A DNA stretch of 64,000 bases from Cercis canadensis (lineage: Eukaryota; Streptophyta; Magnoliopsida; Fabales; Fabaceae): positions 258,264 to 322,263 of the forward strand of contig QAOA01000553.1 of assembly GCA_003255065.1 (NCBI GenBank), read 5' to 3'. This document shows positions 12,564-26,224 of the stretch, piece after piece. The notes below the pieces were generated by a model. It was not told the origin of the DNA and ran no database searches. It worked only from the letters and a program-made list of their open reading frames with translations. Both the position numbers and the translations under genes were made by a program. Position 1 is the first letter of the stretch, and every line of letters starts with the position of its first letter.

Positions 12564-12789
12564 CAAGCACAAAGCTTCACTTGTTGCAGAGATAAATAGT
12601 TTTCTTAAAGAGAAGACTGCGCTCATAGATCAATTTTAGGTCAAGATTTGTTTCTGTGTTTAGCTACTGCTCCCTGATCTTCTGTTTGGGTTTTCATCAT
12701 GCAGCTTCATGTTGCTCACGCTCGTCGAGTTCATGATACGGCTTGTAAATTTTTCATGTTGCGGACTAAAATCTTTATCTTCAAGAGTG

Positions 12790-12843
<54 letters not shown>

Positions 12844-13705
12844 NTTTTTTTTTGTTGTGATGAATTAATGATTATGAATGTTCTTTCGAATAAAACATCG
12901 GCCATAACCTTATCCAAAACATGATTTATTGATTCTATCCATTTGACCTTTTCAGGATAAAAGGATGACTAAAACGACAGAAAAACTAGAAACTGTTGAC
13001 ACAGGAACAAATAGAAATGCCAAAATATAAGTGAACCACTAAAGCGGAGAAAAACAAAACTTATTAGCACTTTTACTAGAATACAAAACATATCGTTCGG
13101 TTGTTTATAATCTCACTCAAGTAGAAGTTGAGAACTTAAGAATGCAAAAACCGGAAAACAATGTTCTGTCAATACTGTATGATCTTCGAGAAATACATAT
13201 ATAATCAAATTGTATTATTTAGCTGCCTATATATTCTAAGGATGACGTCGTTTAATTATTGATATGAACTCCATGAGCCCCATTCAACAATCCACCTCTT
13301 TGAGTGGAGGACTATATAGTACAAAGCACATTAACCCCCTTAAACGTTTCCGCTTTGTTCATTAGATATTGAATACTAAATACATTTGCGAGTATATAGG
13401 CATCAAAGATTCAAAGGTAAAATCCCCGAATGGGAGAAACTAAAGAGAGAGAAAGGGGGGAGAATAACATATGCAGGATCATAGGTGGATAATCAAAAGA
13501 AAACAAAGGTGTAATTTTAGGATCAGAAAGCAAACATTCTACAGGTAAATTACAATGGCCAGATCAGAAAAAAATCTGTCACTATTTGTTCTTCGCAGCT
13601 TCAATTACAGCTAGAGCAATATGATCAAATAAACAATTAGGTAGTAATACAAAGCTGTTATGCTCCTAAAAGGTGGTGCTGCATGTAGCACACGCCCAGC
13701 ATCCA
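12564..13705. other. Spacer with a 60-base poly-T tract containing one N
   Basis: Bases 12791-12853 are pure T except an N at 12844, so the true length is not known. The poly-Lys and poly-Phe frames across it are meaningless. The rest is A/T-rich without a gene, apart from the likely 3'UTRs of the MYB gene on the left and CRIPT on the right. Confidence 0.5.
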
Positions 13706-15833
13706 CTATACATTGCTTTGTTTGTATAACTTGGTGTCAAGAACTTGCTTACCACACATTGCACAAACTCCTGCAATGCAACATGCATCAGGATTTCTTG
13801 TAGTGTATAACTAATGTACTAACATGCAAAAAGTATAGTTGCGGAGCATCTTAGCAAAGCAAAAGACTAGTACCTTTAGTGTAAGCGCAGGTGTGACAAT
13901 ACTTGGCATCCTGGTGCACTTGCTGCTTGCAAATAATGCACTTAGTATTCCCATAAGGGGTCCATCTACAAGCAATCCATGTGCAAATAAGTTCACAGAA
14001 GATTCGAGACCAATGAATGCTGGAAAGTATAAAACAACTACAAAATGCCAAAAAGGTTTAATTGGAATACTTAAATGGCACTGAGTATCTTTATTTGTGA
14101 CTGCGTGATTTAATGCATAAAAATTTGCAGAAAGCAGTCAGACTGCCTCATTCTAACATACATGCTAATGCAATCTAGTTGGAAATGGTTTGGGTCCATA
14201 GTTCCACTCATTCTATGCCCAAATTATTGTTTTTGAACAACTAGTGAGCTATGTAACCCAACAACTATGCTGATAGTTACCATTAAGTAGTATAATTGGA
14301 AAACTAGTTATTTCCTTCTTCATAGACAGGATGTAGAATATAAGTAGAAAAATCAGTAAGAAACAGATGTTCTCCTAATTCTGAAACACTCTGCCATATT
14401 CAAAATATTCAGTTGTAAGTCTATAAATGCAATGAATAAAAGTAAATTAAGTTTGGCAGGCACAGCATTAAACATATAGGGAGGAAATGAAAAAGAAAAG
14501 AGAGAGAGAGAGAGAGAAAACAAGCCAGAGGGTGGGGTGGGGGTCACCAATACTCCAAAAAAAATAGGCCGTTAATGAAGTGCTTTGAATCACATAAAAG
14601 ACATATGGTCTAAAGCTCAGTTTCGTTTGCATGTTAAATTTATTTGTTGTACAAAAACGTGAATTCATAGAATCACAATCATAATTATAATTTACAAATT
14701 CCAATTAATTTACTTGTTATGATGCTTAAATGAAATATGCCAACTAGCACACCAACCAAACGGTATGTGGCCAAATGGTACTGAGGTCGTCCTCAGGGCT
14801 TGTGGTTTTGTGTTTCAACCTAGAGTTGTAGCCAAAGTACCAAACAAAAAAAGATAACAACGGCTTCCCTTTCAGTTGGCTCCCTCAATATGATGAATCA
14901 TAGAACCATGACACACCCATAACTAAAATCACATCCTCACAAAAGAAAACAAGGGAAAAAAGAAGCATTGTGGACAAGACAAGTATATGGTAACACAAGT
15001 GAGCAGAGAAGAATAGGACCATTATAAACAGACAGAAGATACGCATTTATGCACAGCATTCATTAACTAACGCATACAAACATCCTATCTTAGTGTATGC
15101 TTGGTCCAAAAGTGATTCTCGTTTTGTTAATATATCCCTTAACATGTTCAATATCTCAATAGTGATTATGCAAATGGCATAACTTTCATCTTCACTATGT
15201 TCAACAAGTAACTATTCACTCTATCACATTCTGTAGCTGGCACAAGCAGTAACTGGAATCAGAACCAAACAACATCTGTTACAAGAAAAAAGTGACTAAA
15301 TATTTAGTGCTTCAGAAGCATGTCTGCGACAACATGAGCACAAATAATTATTACTGAGCCACATTGCAGTCTGAAATTACTAGGAAAACCCAAAAGCTAA
15401 CTTTAGGGTATATTTCAGTTCAGTTGGGATTAATTAGTTTCTGAAAATCAATCAACAGAGTCAATTTATGCTTCGTGTATACATGATACATACCCATTAC
15501 CCAACAAGGAAAAAATATTAAAATATAAACTCTACAATAAAGGAACCTGTTCTTCTTGGAGAGAAGCTTGTTTTCGTTAATCTTGCGGCCACCCTTTTCA
15601 GTAGTATTGCTAGCTCCTTCTTTCCACTTGTCTGGTACTATCACCTTCGATAATTTCTTTTCACCTGCAACCAAAACCACAAATTTAAGGAGGGGCTGGG
15701 GGAAGTAGCTTAATTCTTAAACTGCAAAAAGGTTCCTCTTCTCACCACGCAGATAACTACAATTTATCAGGGATCCGGTAAGAACTATAAATTGCAAAAG
15801 AGCGACAAGAAAATTACACTTCTCGCAGACCAT
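13706..15833 (-). CDS. CRIPT: CRIPT homologue (cysteine-rich PDZ-binding protein)
   Basis: Four exons on the minus strand, 15833-15818, 15664-15547, 13965-13874 and 13770-13706, give 96 residues with all phases consistent. The product starts MVCEKCEKKL and ends DTKLYKQSNV, the strongly conserved CRIPT ends. It holds four CXXC-type pairs (VCEKC, CIICKQQ, CHTC, CAMC) expected to bind zinc. Animal CRIPT was found as a PSD-95 partner. The protein is conserved in all eukaryotes and is linked to the minor spliceosome, which is the more likely role in a plant. Exon 1 has only 16 bases, and intron 2 is about 1.6 kb and carries a (GA)n run at 14498-14518. In Arabidopsis, as I recall, the CRIPT gene neighbours an OST3/OST6 gene, which also occurs in this window. 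Confidence 0.93.
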
Positions 15834-17853
15834 TGCTGTCGTTAATGGCTCTGATTCGGTGATTCCTGCCTGATTGTGAAATTTCTGTCTTCAATTCGAT
15901 ATTCGAATCCCTAATCAAAACCCTCTGGTCCTTTTAGCTTAATCGCGTCGTTTATGTGCTAGGACGTTGAAACGACAGGTTCCAAGTCCTATCGGATTCT
16001 TGAAGGCGACGGAATTGACAAAATTACCCTCTACAAAACATTAATTACTGTTTGGCGGCAATGACAACGGCCACTTAATTGCCGCAGCCCAATTTTAGAA
16101 GGCGGTGATTACTGATTCCATTGCGCAAATTTTAGCCGTCAATGAGGGGGAAATGGCCCTCATATTAATTTTTATATTTTTTTTTTGAATTTTTATGATT
16201 TAATTTTTTTTAATTAAGTTCTTTCTATCACTCCTAGTTATAGCTCCATTATTTTAGTGTTGATATGACAAATTACTTGTCTATGTGACAATAAAAAAAT
16301 TTGATAGGCACTTAAATTACACAAAAATTATCATATCATCAACTTTTTTATGTATTTTTTTAAGCCAAAATTTGATGAGATAACAATTTTTGTGCCACTT
16401 TGAAGTCATGTCAACTTTTTTTTACTGTCACATAGATAAATCGTTTGTTATATCAGTACTAAATTGACAGAGTTATAATAGGGGGTGACGTTATAAACCT
16501 AATTAAAAAAAAATTAAACTATAAAGACTCCAAAAGAGAAAAAAAAAATTATAGGGACCTAATTCAAAATTCATCTAAACTATAAGAACTTACACAATAT
16601 ATTTAAACCTAAATTTTACTACAGATTAATCTAGTACATAAATATTTAAAATTGGATTTACTTTAAAAAAATTGCACTATTCAGATTTTATGCTATTCTT
16701 TTATCACACTTTTTTTAGGGGTGAGCTAAACATTTTGGGTGTATCATTTTAAGATTGTATATAAGGATCATTGTTAATTATGTAAATCCTAACTATATAG
16801 ACTTGTAGCCATTGATTGATGAATTCCAAATAATAAGATTAAATTCTAGATAAACACTATTAATCATGCGTATTATGATTGTAAATACATGTGCTAATCT
16901 CCTTCTAGAGAAGAGGTATCACCTTGAGCAAAATTTATTAAAGTAATGTAACAACGTTTACATAATGTCTTCACCATATTTTACTATTATAAATTAATAT
17001 TTTTTTAAAAAAGTTAAAATTAAAATTAAAATTTTAGGTTTAAATTTTTATTTCCTAATATCTCTAGTTAAAAAAATGTACTTCTATCTATATAATAAAA
17101 AAAATGCAAAACTAAATCCAATTAAATAGTGAAAATTAACAATAAAATGAGCTTTAATACTTTATTAACAAACATCTTCTAATTGAAGTGGTTATCAATG
17201 TTTGTCGATTTATGTTTAAATTTAGAGTTGTAGTAAAAAATACAAAAGAAATATTTCTTTTTTACTGTATTTTCTTTTTCACCTTAGAGTTATTTATTTA
17301 TTTTTATACATGGCTATCAAATCTGCCCAGTTATTGCCACTAATAATTGAGGCTAATAATTTCCGAAGAATGTGCATGTAGCCCAAAAAGCATTATTGTT
17401 TATTAAGTATTCCAATACTGATATAAATATCACCTAAATAAAAACAGTTATAGCATAATACACCTATCTTCATCTTTCGCAACACCAAGAAATGGTTAGA
17501 TATGGTATTTAAAATAGTAAGTCATCGTTCAATCTGTTCACAGATAGTGATTTTGTGAGTTTATAACGATAGTTCATTCATTTCTTTAAGATAGATTTGA
17601 TCATATTATAACCAATCACATAGAGGACTGTATAAACTAAAGCTTAAGAAATATAAAATGGACATTCACAGCAAATTGAAAAAAAAAAAAAAGAAAAAAN
17701 AAAAAAAAAAAGATTTTTAACAATTCCCAATTACAACAATGGCATCCAAACTGCACATTATGCTCTTGTGGTAAAAAATTAATAAGAGAAAAAAGAAGAA
17801 GAAGAAGGGATATATTAAAGAATAAGGATGTTTGTTTTGGGATAATGTAATCG
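15834..17853. other. A/T-rich spacer between CRIPT and XTH
   Basis: Apart from the foldback element at about 16165-16550, I see only A/T-rich sequence. A poly-A tract with one N lies at 17680-17711, beside the 3' end of the XTH gene. No ORF has family features. Confidence 0.4.
16165..16550. mobile_element. Foldback MITE-like element
   Basis: Segments such as TTTAATTTTTTTTAATTAAG, TTATAGCTCCATTATTTTAG and CTATGTGACAATAAAAAAA on the left return as approximate reverse complements on the right (TATGTGACAGTAAAAAAA read on the other strand near 16425). Arms of about 180 bases flank a short A/T loop. There is no coding capacity. Ends are approximate. Confidence 0.5.
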
Positions 17854-19153
17854 TTAATCCCATGGACTCAAGGAACACTCTTCTGGCATGGTTGAAAAGC
17901 GTTGAGAATCGTTGCAATAATCATAGATGACAAGATTTCTCTGAACCCAAGCATAATCATTTTTCTGATCATCTGAGAGGTGCCAAGCAGAATATTGATC
18001 CCACCAGTTTTTAGTTGTGGTTGAAACACAATCAGGGTATGGATCTTGCCATAGGCAACCATCGACACTGAATTCCTTGTAAGAAGACACAAATGGGGCT
18101 AATTTCCAATTTGTCTTCTCAAGCCCACCCCTTGTGGCCCATTCATCTGCATTCCAAATGCTGGAAAACAAGTACATGGGTTTCTCATTGGGGAAGAAAT
18201 TATTTTCCTTCCCATTGTTCTTGAACACCCTTATTGGCACTCTATCCACAAAGAACCTGTTCATCATAATTCAATTAACATTTGAGTAAGAAAGGATTAA
18301 GGTAAAATGAGCAAGTATTCGTTAATTTCTTCTGCATCAGATTTGCAGCGTGGCCCATCATCACTTTTGACAGATGAAAAGCTTTAAACTTTAAAGAGAC
18401 AAAAGCATAAAGCGAGGTACCAATCGATCTATGCTCAACGTAAGAAGAAGAGCATTATTACTTACACTATTTGGTGGTTGTTCCAGAGAATGGAGTAGGA
18501 ATGGAAATCCTCAGTGGGGTCAAACCAAAGCATGTGCCTCATCTCACGGTTACCAGTGCCATTTTTGTACACATTTGTCTGAATCAAGTAAGGTTCCCCT
18601 GTCCTGTTCCCCAAGAATTCAAAGTCTAGCTCATCTCTTGTTGGTCCTGCTCCATTCTCTGTGCACATCTGCAACATTTTTCACACCCTCTCAAATCCAA
18701 TCGAGAAAAACAAGAAGAACCCATTAAAGAGAAAATTGAATATACGCTTACATAGTAAGCTGTTACCACACCAGCAGAATCGCCTCCTACCAACTTGAGC
18801 TTCATGCTGAACCATCCAAATCTGTATCTCTGTTTTGTTTCAAACCCACATCCTATCAAACAGTAATGCCATCAGGGATAGTCTCAAGTTTGAAGCTTTC
18901 AATCAAATTAAACCAAAATTTGACCACAAATGTTGAATTAAATGGGTATTGATTTGGTACCTGTTTCTTTGTCCAGGGCAAGATACCAGATCTGCCCATC
19001 TTCTGAGGTAGTGAAATGCTCCTCAGACCACATTATGCTGAAATTGTCTTCAAAGGATCCTTTGGAAACTGCTGCTTCAGATGAAAAACAAGAAGCAGCC
19101 ATGAGAGCTGCAAAGAGAAGAACCATGGAAGCTGAACAAACCCTTCCATCCAT
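17854..19153 (-). CDS. Xyloglucan endotransglucosylase/hydrolase, XTH8-like
   Basis: Four exons, 19153-18961, 18852-18752, 18668-18466 and 18256-17854, give 299 residues, all junctions in phase. A signal peptide (~1-27) is followed by a GH16 domain. The active site reads [10 protein letters not shown], with nucleophile Glu111, Asp113 and acid/base Glu115, and is followed directly by the N-glycosylation site NRT typical of the family. The C-terminal XET domain has the paired cysteines ([15 protein letters not shown]...EEC). The enzyme cuts and rejoins xyloglucan in the wall during growth. The sequence resembles Arabidopsis XTH8 most, as far as I recall it. It sits tail to tail with the spacer beyond CRIPT, and a poly-A run with an N lies just past its stop. 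Confidence 0.95.
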
Positions 19154-20481
19154 TCTGACTTCTGAGCGGGAGAGTTTGGAGTGGAGACGAGAGAATGAAT
19201 TGGAGCCAGGGTTCCTCTGAAACCGTGATGGGGATGTTCATTAAATGATTACAATTTGAAAATCTTGCTTTGCATATCCAGTTGTAATATCATATGCTAA
19301 TGTTTTTCTTTTTGGACTGAAGCAGACATTTACTTATTTAATTAATTGTGTTGTTTACGTGGAATGTGCATATTTACCCATTCAATTTCAGGCATTGCCA
19401 TTTGCCACACCCAATCAACTGTGATAACAAACTAGCCTCATGGCAAAGAAAAATATAGATACAGAACCGACAAGGGCATTTTGGAGATAGTGGGATAGAA
19501 TAATGGAAGTTAAATTAAATATTTAAAACAAATGTGGGACCGAAGCCAGGCTGCTTTCCAATGGTATTCTAGGCTAGCGCTAGAATGAACGAAAATGGAG
19601 GTGGTGTGGGGTCCATGCATTGCATGTAAGAATGTGACGCTTTTGATTGGTCATGCTATAATCTAAGGTTTATTGGATTTGGCAACTGGATTTCACGGTT
19701 CGGAGCTCCTTATCACTGCCTGTTTGGGCCACCATCCACTACAATCATTCTTTTTTCTGCAAAAAAACAAAATTTCAACCGTGGTAATTATAAATAAGGT
19801 TTCGACAAAAAAATTAATTTGCATATTTCACTAATGTAATATACCCGCACTTGGCTAGTTGGTTGAGTTATGAATGATTAAATTATTTTGTTTATAAAAT
19901 TTAAATTTAAATTTTGTTGTGAATAATTTTATTTTAGTAAACAAATTATAAATAACATTATAAGTCATTAATAAAACTTGTGATATACTCTGATCATAAA
20001 ATAAGATAATCTCTTTTCACTCTAAATTTTTGTCAACAAAAAAAAAATATATAACGACATTTGTAAGTTGTAACGATAAACTACAAGTTTACCATGGGTT
20101 AATTTTAAAAGAAAATGGGTTTGCTTATGGTCAAAAAAGAAAGATAAAAGATTTCATCCATGATTTGTGTATGATTCTTTTATAGGGTATCATAACCTTT
20201 GTACATAATTAATGCATTAAACAACGCTTATTACGGGAAAGCAGTGGGAAACACAGCTTGCTTTTTCTTTTTTTGATAAAAAAAAATAAAAGAATGACCA
20301 ACATGCTATTGCTAACACTTCATCCAATAAAGGAAGGATAAGATGCTATGGGAAATCAGCGTTTTGCTTTAATTGACGAGACTATATGCATGTGGCAACC
20401 AACAGCCTTTAATGTAGAATTGTAGAGTCTGATTTGTGAAGTTGTGATATATAGTAAAGAAGAAAAGATGATTATCAACAG
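19154..20481. other. XTH promoter region and spacer
   Basis: Includes the upstream region of the minus-strand XTH gene, then A/T-rich DNA up to the tRNA gene. I see no gene. A tRNA-like A-box string (GGCTAGTTGGTTGAG near 19852) may be a SINE scrap, but no B box or tail follows. Confidence 0.35.

Positions 20482-20561
<80 letters not shown>
20482..20561 (+). tRNA. tRNA-Leu (anticodon UAG)
   Basis: The 80-base sequence folds as a class II tRNA. The acceptor stem GACAGTT pairs with AGCTGTC, followed by discriminator A. The A box is TGGCCGAGTGG and the B box GGTTCAAATCC. The anticodon stem CCAGA/TCTGG closes the loop TTTAGGC, whose middle is TAG. A long variable arm (GTCCGAAAGGGC) is typical of leucine tRNAs. 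There is no intron and CCA is not encoded, as expected for a nuclear gene. A T-rich stretch follows. Confidence 0.96.
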
Positions 20562-20736
20562 TTCTAATAATTTTGCTATTTCATATGTTTAGTTTTAAGA
20601 AGTGGGCCACTTGGATCAGAAATTCCAAAATTTAGGCCTAATTTCTTATACTTAGCAGATTTGGGCCTAAGGCTTATACAATAAGCAACTAGTGTTTAAC
20701 AGACTGAATTTTTTGGTGATTCACTATTAATAAAAA

Positions 20737-21047
20737 TTAGAGTAAAATTTTTTTTTGGTCCCTAGAAAATTTAGTAATTGACAAGTTAGTCCTTCAAAAA
20801 TGTTCGCTGACAATTTCGTCCTTGAATTATGATTCCATACAACAAATTAATCCTCAAATTAATCTTCAATTGAGGACTAATTTGTCGTACGGAATCATAA
20901 TTCGAGGACAAAATTGTCAGCAAACATAATTCGAGAACTAATTTGTCATACGGAACCATAATTCGAAGACAAAATTGTCAACAAATATTTTTTTGAGACT
21001 TGTCAATCGTTAAATTTTTTAAGAATTAAAAAAAAATTTAACTCTAA
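20737..21047. mobile_element. Foldback MITE-like element of about 310 bases
   Basis: The left end TTAGAGTAAAATTTTTTTTT is matched in reverse complement at the right end. Inner inverted copies carry GTACGGAATCATAATTCGAGG-like units repeated twice (20895-20925 and 20950-20975), facing ATTATGATTCCATACAACAA on the left. The internal unit is partly duplicated. It lies between the tRNA and the THI1 promoter and has no coding capacity. Confidence 0.6.
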
Positions 21048-21365
21048 AAATTATTACCATAAATATCTCATTATTATGTGGACTAGTTGTCTTCCCAACT
21101 CCCAAGCATAATCAACTGTATATCAGACAATTCATTTTCAATTTCTTTCCCTCTGCTCTTTGTCAGGCCAAGTTCTCCACTACTGTGACCTGACGCTTTT
21201 GGCAGTTTTCTACAAGTGCAGCTTTAAGATCTCAATATCTCAAGAGATAGCGAAAATTTAAGCATTATGAACCATTCAATTTCTATCTCCACTACTGAAA
21301 AAGTTTGCAACTTTTTAAGATATTTTACTCAGATATTTCAGTGAGGCCCCCCTTCCCATTCTGTT

Positions 21366-21371
21366 TATAAA
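21366..21371 (+). promoter_or_regulatory. TATA box of THI1
   Basis: TATAAA, 84 bases before the start codon, with a C/T-rich stretch after it. Spacing fits a leader of about 50 bases. Confidence 0.6.
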
Positions 21372-21415
21372 CCCTCCTTAATGAGTCACAAGCCGCAACC
21401 TTTTCTCTTCCATAG

Positions 21416-22637
<1,222 letters not shown>

Positions 22638-23834
22638 ACAACTTAGTTTTTATTTTTAAGTAGAAACCTTCATCCTTTTCAGTTTTTTCTTTGGGCCTCC
22701 TATGATGTGAATTTTGGAAAAAATAAATGTGAATGATGCAGAGACAATTTATTTCGTCTCAGTACATAGACCTGCATGATTGGCAGCCTGAGCCATGATC
22801 AAAGGCAAAAATCCAACTAAAAATAAGTTAATTTTAAAAGCAAAATCTAATTAATTTTCAAATTATGGTACGCAACTACACAGAGATTTAACATAACCCA
22901 AAAAAAAAGGGGAAACAGGAAGAGGCAAAAATCTACACTGCGCACATTGTTAATGTTGAAGCGCAGGGGAATCAAACGTTGGAATAGCAACATTGTTAGA
23001 GCTAGCACACTAATATGAGTGAAGCAAGTGATCATGTAAAGTACCAAAGTCGTTGTTAGTTGTTACAACACAAGGAATTGGTTATCACTAGCTTGCATTT
23101 ACTCTATCATATTCAATGGTCAAGTCTCTGTATTAGGAGGAGGATAAGACAAGATGCTATTGCCTTTGATTCCGATCTTTTTAGTTTACACGAGAATATA
23201 CTTTAGCCATTTATGGAGAATATCCTAAAATTACACCTTATTCTTATAATTTCAGGTATGACTAAAGTTTAATTACAATTTACTTTCAGAAAGAAAAAAA
23301 AAATGTAGGAGCATTGTGACAACACATAGATTTAGTACCAAATTACCCATGGCACATAAAATATAGGAAAATCAGTTTATTTTCCCTGGTAAGTTCACCA
23401 AAGAAGCGACATCTTCATAGTTCATTCTTCAAGATCCAATTTTAGGCAGGAGATTTGTTCAGCATTATGAATTCCACATAGAAAAACTTGCAATTATGAT
23501 TACCATTTTTGTTATCACTTCATTGAGTGGCCATTATATTAACGTTATAACATTATTTTTTCAGCAGAAAGAAAAAATAACTTTTTCTTTGAACTATTCT
23601 GACATCAGTGCATAATTTATGGTTGGGCTATAACTAATGTTGTCCGAAGGCCCAAAATTAAAATAAACGTTGTCTCAACTCTTGACAAAGCCTTCACAAA
23701 AAAAAAATGGGACAAAGCCCATGCAGATTTCGGATCAGCTAGGCCTGCCTTCTCTCCGCTTTCTCCTTCACCTTGCAATGTTTTTGAGGAGCAGAGAGTG
23801 CTGAAGCCAGTAACGCCAGTTCCCTTGGCGTTAA
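22638..23834. other. Spacer between THI1 and the PPR gene
   Basis: 3'UTR of THI1, then A/T-rich DNA. The last ~200 bases hold GGCCCA and AGCCCA elements (near 23651 and 23717), common in promoters of plant housekeeping and organelle-protein genes, and fit the PPR promoter. No further gene is seen. Confidence 0.45.
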
Positions 23835-25550
23835 ATGTTTCTTCAAAAATCTCACCTTTTAATCAAATCCTTCTCCACCTCTGCAATTTACCGCAACTGG
23901 AGGTCCCAAATCCAGCAAAATCAGCTTGCTTCCCAAGTCTCATCCATTCTGTTGCAAAGACGCAACTGGGTCTCTCTTCTCCGCAACCTCGACCTCTCCT
24001 CCAAGCTAACCCCTTCACTTTTCCTCCAAATCCTGCGGAAAATCGAAACACAGCCACAAATCTCACTGAATTTCTTCAATTGGGTCAAAAAAAATCTTGG
24101 GTTTCAACCAGACCTGAAATCCCATTGTCAAGTCATCCAAGCTGCGATTGGTTCCAATCTTTACCGACCCGTAAAACCCCTTTTCGATTCTTTGATTCAG
24201 GACCACCCTTCTTCAGCTGTTGTTGAGTGTCTGGTTAGAGCATGTAAAGGTAGCGATTCACAAACAAATGCGTTAAGCTTTGTTCTTGAAAGTTATTCAC
24301 ACGAGGGTTTCTCTTTGGAAGGTTTAAAGGTGTTCAGAATCATGAGACTTCATGGTTTTACTCCTGTAGGTCGATCCTGCAATGCGCTTCTTGATGCTTT
24401 GCGGAGAGAAAATAACACTCAGCTTGCTTGGTGTCTTTACGGTGCTTTAATTCGTTGTGGGTTGTGCCCGAATCGGTCTACATGGCCGCTTGTTGCTCAA
24501 ATATTGAGTAAAAATGGGAGATTTGACAGGATTGTTCGCTTGTTAGACTTTGGACTTCGTGATTCTACCATTTATAATCTTGTCATTGATGGTTATTGCA
24601 ATAAGGGCGATTTTAAGTCTGCATTTGACACCTTGAATGAAATGTGTGCTAGAAAACTCACTCCTGGTTTTGTTACTTACAGCTCAATTCTTAATGGAGC
24701 TTGTAAGCATGAAGATGTTGAGGTAATTGAGAGGATAACGAATACAATGGTGGAGAAGGGACTTCTTCCCAAGTGCTCTTCAGCCAACTATGATTCATTG
24801 GTTAGGAAACTGAGTGACTTGGGCAAGACATATGCGGCGGAGAGGTTCTTTAAACAAGCTTCTAATGAGAATGTTCATTTGATAGTAGCTACTTATGGGT
24901 GTCTGCTGAAGGCATTATCTAAGGAGAGGAGAATCAGTGAAGCTATTTCTGTATATCGTATAATCTCTCAAAGGGGTCTTGTTTTGGATGATAGTAGTAA
25001 TCATGCATTTGTTGAAGCTCTTTGTGGTGAAGATCCAAGTGAAGAAGGTTGTGAATTGCTGGAGGGCATTGTAAGAAGAGGATATAGCCCTTCTGCAGAG
25101 GACTTGTCCAAATATATGTTATCTTTGTGCAATAGAGGTAGGTGGAGAGAAGCAGAGGATTTGCTAGATGTACTTCTAGAGAAAGGCATAGTGCCAGATT
25201 CTGCATGTTGTTGCTTATTGATGGAGCATTACTGCTCTGGCAAACAAATTGATTCGGCTATTGGATTGCATAATAAGATGGAGAAATTGAATGTTAGCTT
25301 GGATATAGTAGCTTACAATGTGCTGCTCAATGGACTTTTTGCTGCAAGGAGAATTGAAGAAACCATCAAAGTATTTGATTCCATGAGAAGACAGAATATA
25401 CTCAGCAGTGCAAGTTTCACAATCATGATTCGTGGGCTTTGCAGCGCGAAGGAACTCAGAAACGCCATGAAACTACATGACGAAATGTTGAAGATGGGAC
25501 TTAAACCCGATAAACCAACATACAAACGTTTAATATCCGGGTTTAAGTAA
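23835..25550 (+). CDS. P-class pentatricopeptide repeat protein, probably mitochondrial
   Basis: An intronless gene of 571 residues, as usual for plant PPR genes. The N-terminus (MFLQKSHLLIKSFSTSAIYR) is rich in Ser, Lys and Arg with almost no acid residues, and reads like a mitochondrial presequence. From about residue 155 to the end there are around eleven 35-residue helical-hairpin repeats (for example TIYNLVIDGYCNKGDFKSAF, VTYSSILNGACK, VAYNVLLNGLFAARRIEE, ASFTIMIRGLCSAKELR). No E, DYW or SMR domain follows, so it is a pure P-class RNA-binding protein likely to act in organelle RNA stability, splicing or translation. Its RNA target is unknown. The start is the first ATG in a continuous frame. 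Confidence 0.92.
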   Translation: MFLQKSHLLIKSFSTSAIYRNWRSQIQQNQLASQVSSILLQRRNWVSLLRNLDLSSKLTPSLFLQILRKIETQPQISLNFFNWVKKNLGFQPDLKSHCQVIQAAIGSNLYRPVKPLFDSLIQDHPSSAVVECLVRACKGSDSQTNALSFVLESYSHEGFSLEGLKVFRIMRLHGFTPVGRSCNALLDALRRENNTQLAWCLYGALIRCGLCPNRSTWPLVAQILSKNGRFDRIVRLLDFGLRDSTIYNLVIDGYCNKGDFKSAFDTLNEMCARKLTPGFVTYSSILNGACKHEDVEVIERITNTMVEKGLLPKCSSANYDSLVRKLSDLGKTYAAERFFKQASNENVHLIVATYGCLLKALSKERRISEAISVYRIISQRGLVLDDSSNHAFVEALCGEDPSEEGCELLEGIVRRGYSPSAEDLSKYMLSLCNRGRWREAEDLLDVLLEKGIVPDSACCCLLMEHYCSGKQIDSAIGLHNKMEKLNVSLDIVAYNVLLNGLFAARRIEETIKVFDSMRRQNILSSASFTIMIRGLCSAKELRNAMKLHDEMLKMGLKPDKPTYKRLISGFK

Positions 25551-26224
25551 ATCAGTGACATTGAGGAGTCCTCTTGTGAAAAATGCTGTCTAATAAGAAT
25601 TTTGTGAAAAAAGGAGCTATGTTTTTGGCGTTTATCTTCTAATTTATTCAGTATATGTATAAGGAGATTAAAAGTGGCACTATAAAAATCCGTTTCTTTA
25701 CCACATCCAAAAAAGAAAAAAAAAATCATTTCATTACTTCATAACTTGTAATTATTATCCCTATGTTTCTATATACAATTAATTGAGAATATTTTTTTTA
25801 GAGTGTGCCTGACAATGCTATTGGCTCTCTATTTTTTTTCTCTTTCTTTATGTGCAACTACTTTCTCCTGCTTTTTTTTTTTTTTTCCTCTCTTCATTTA
25901 ACATCCCGTGAATTACACAGAGCTGAAACTAGTTCTCGTTTAATTGCAATAACCATAATTAGGAAATTTCAAGTTCAAATTTTGAGAAGGAACACAAAAG
26001 CGAAAAGTTATCCATCCTACGTGGAAAAGACCCATTGGTCAGATACAGCACTATATGCACACATGGCAGTCAGTGATCGGAAGCCAAGAGGTAGTGTAAC
26101 AAGAGAAGAGAGTAGATTTGTGAAAGTCTTCACCAAATTCCACAACCCCTTGTCTCTAGTCGCTGGCCTTCTCCATAAAAAATAAAAACCCTTCCTTTCG
26201 TCTCTGAAACCCCAAAAGGAGACG
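25551..26224. other. Spacer with promoter of OST3
   Basis: PPR 3'UTR, T-rich tracts, then the upstream region of the OST3/OST6 gene. The open frame 25805-26185 crosses T-runs and ends at the OST3 leader; it has no family features. Confidence 0.35.

Noticed and set aside
12660-12924. Poly-Lys / poly-Phe frames
   Set aside because: They translate a T homopolymer of uncertain length containing an N.
19840-19900. A second SINE
   Set aside because: Only an A-box-like string is present; there is no B box, poly-A tail or target duplication.
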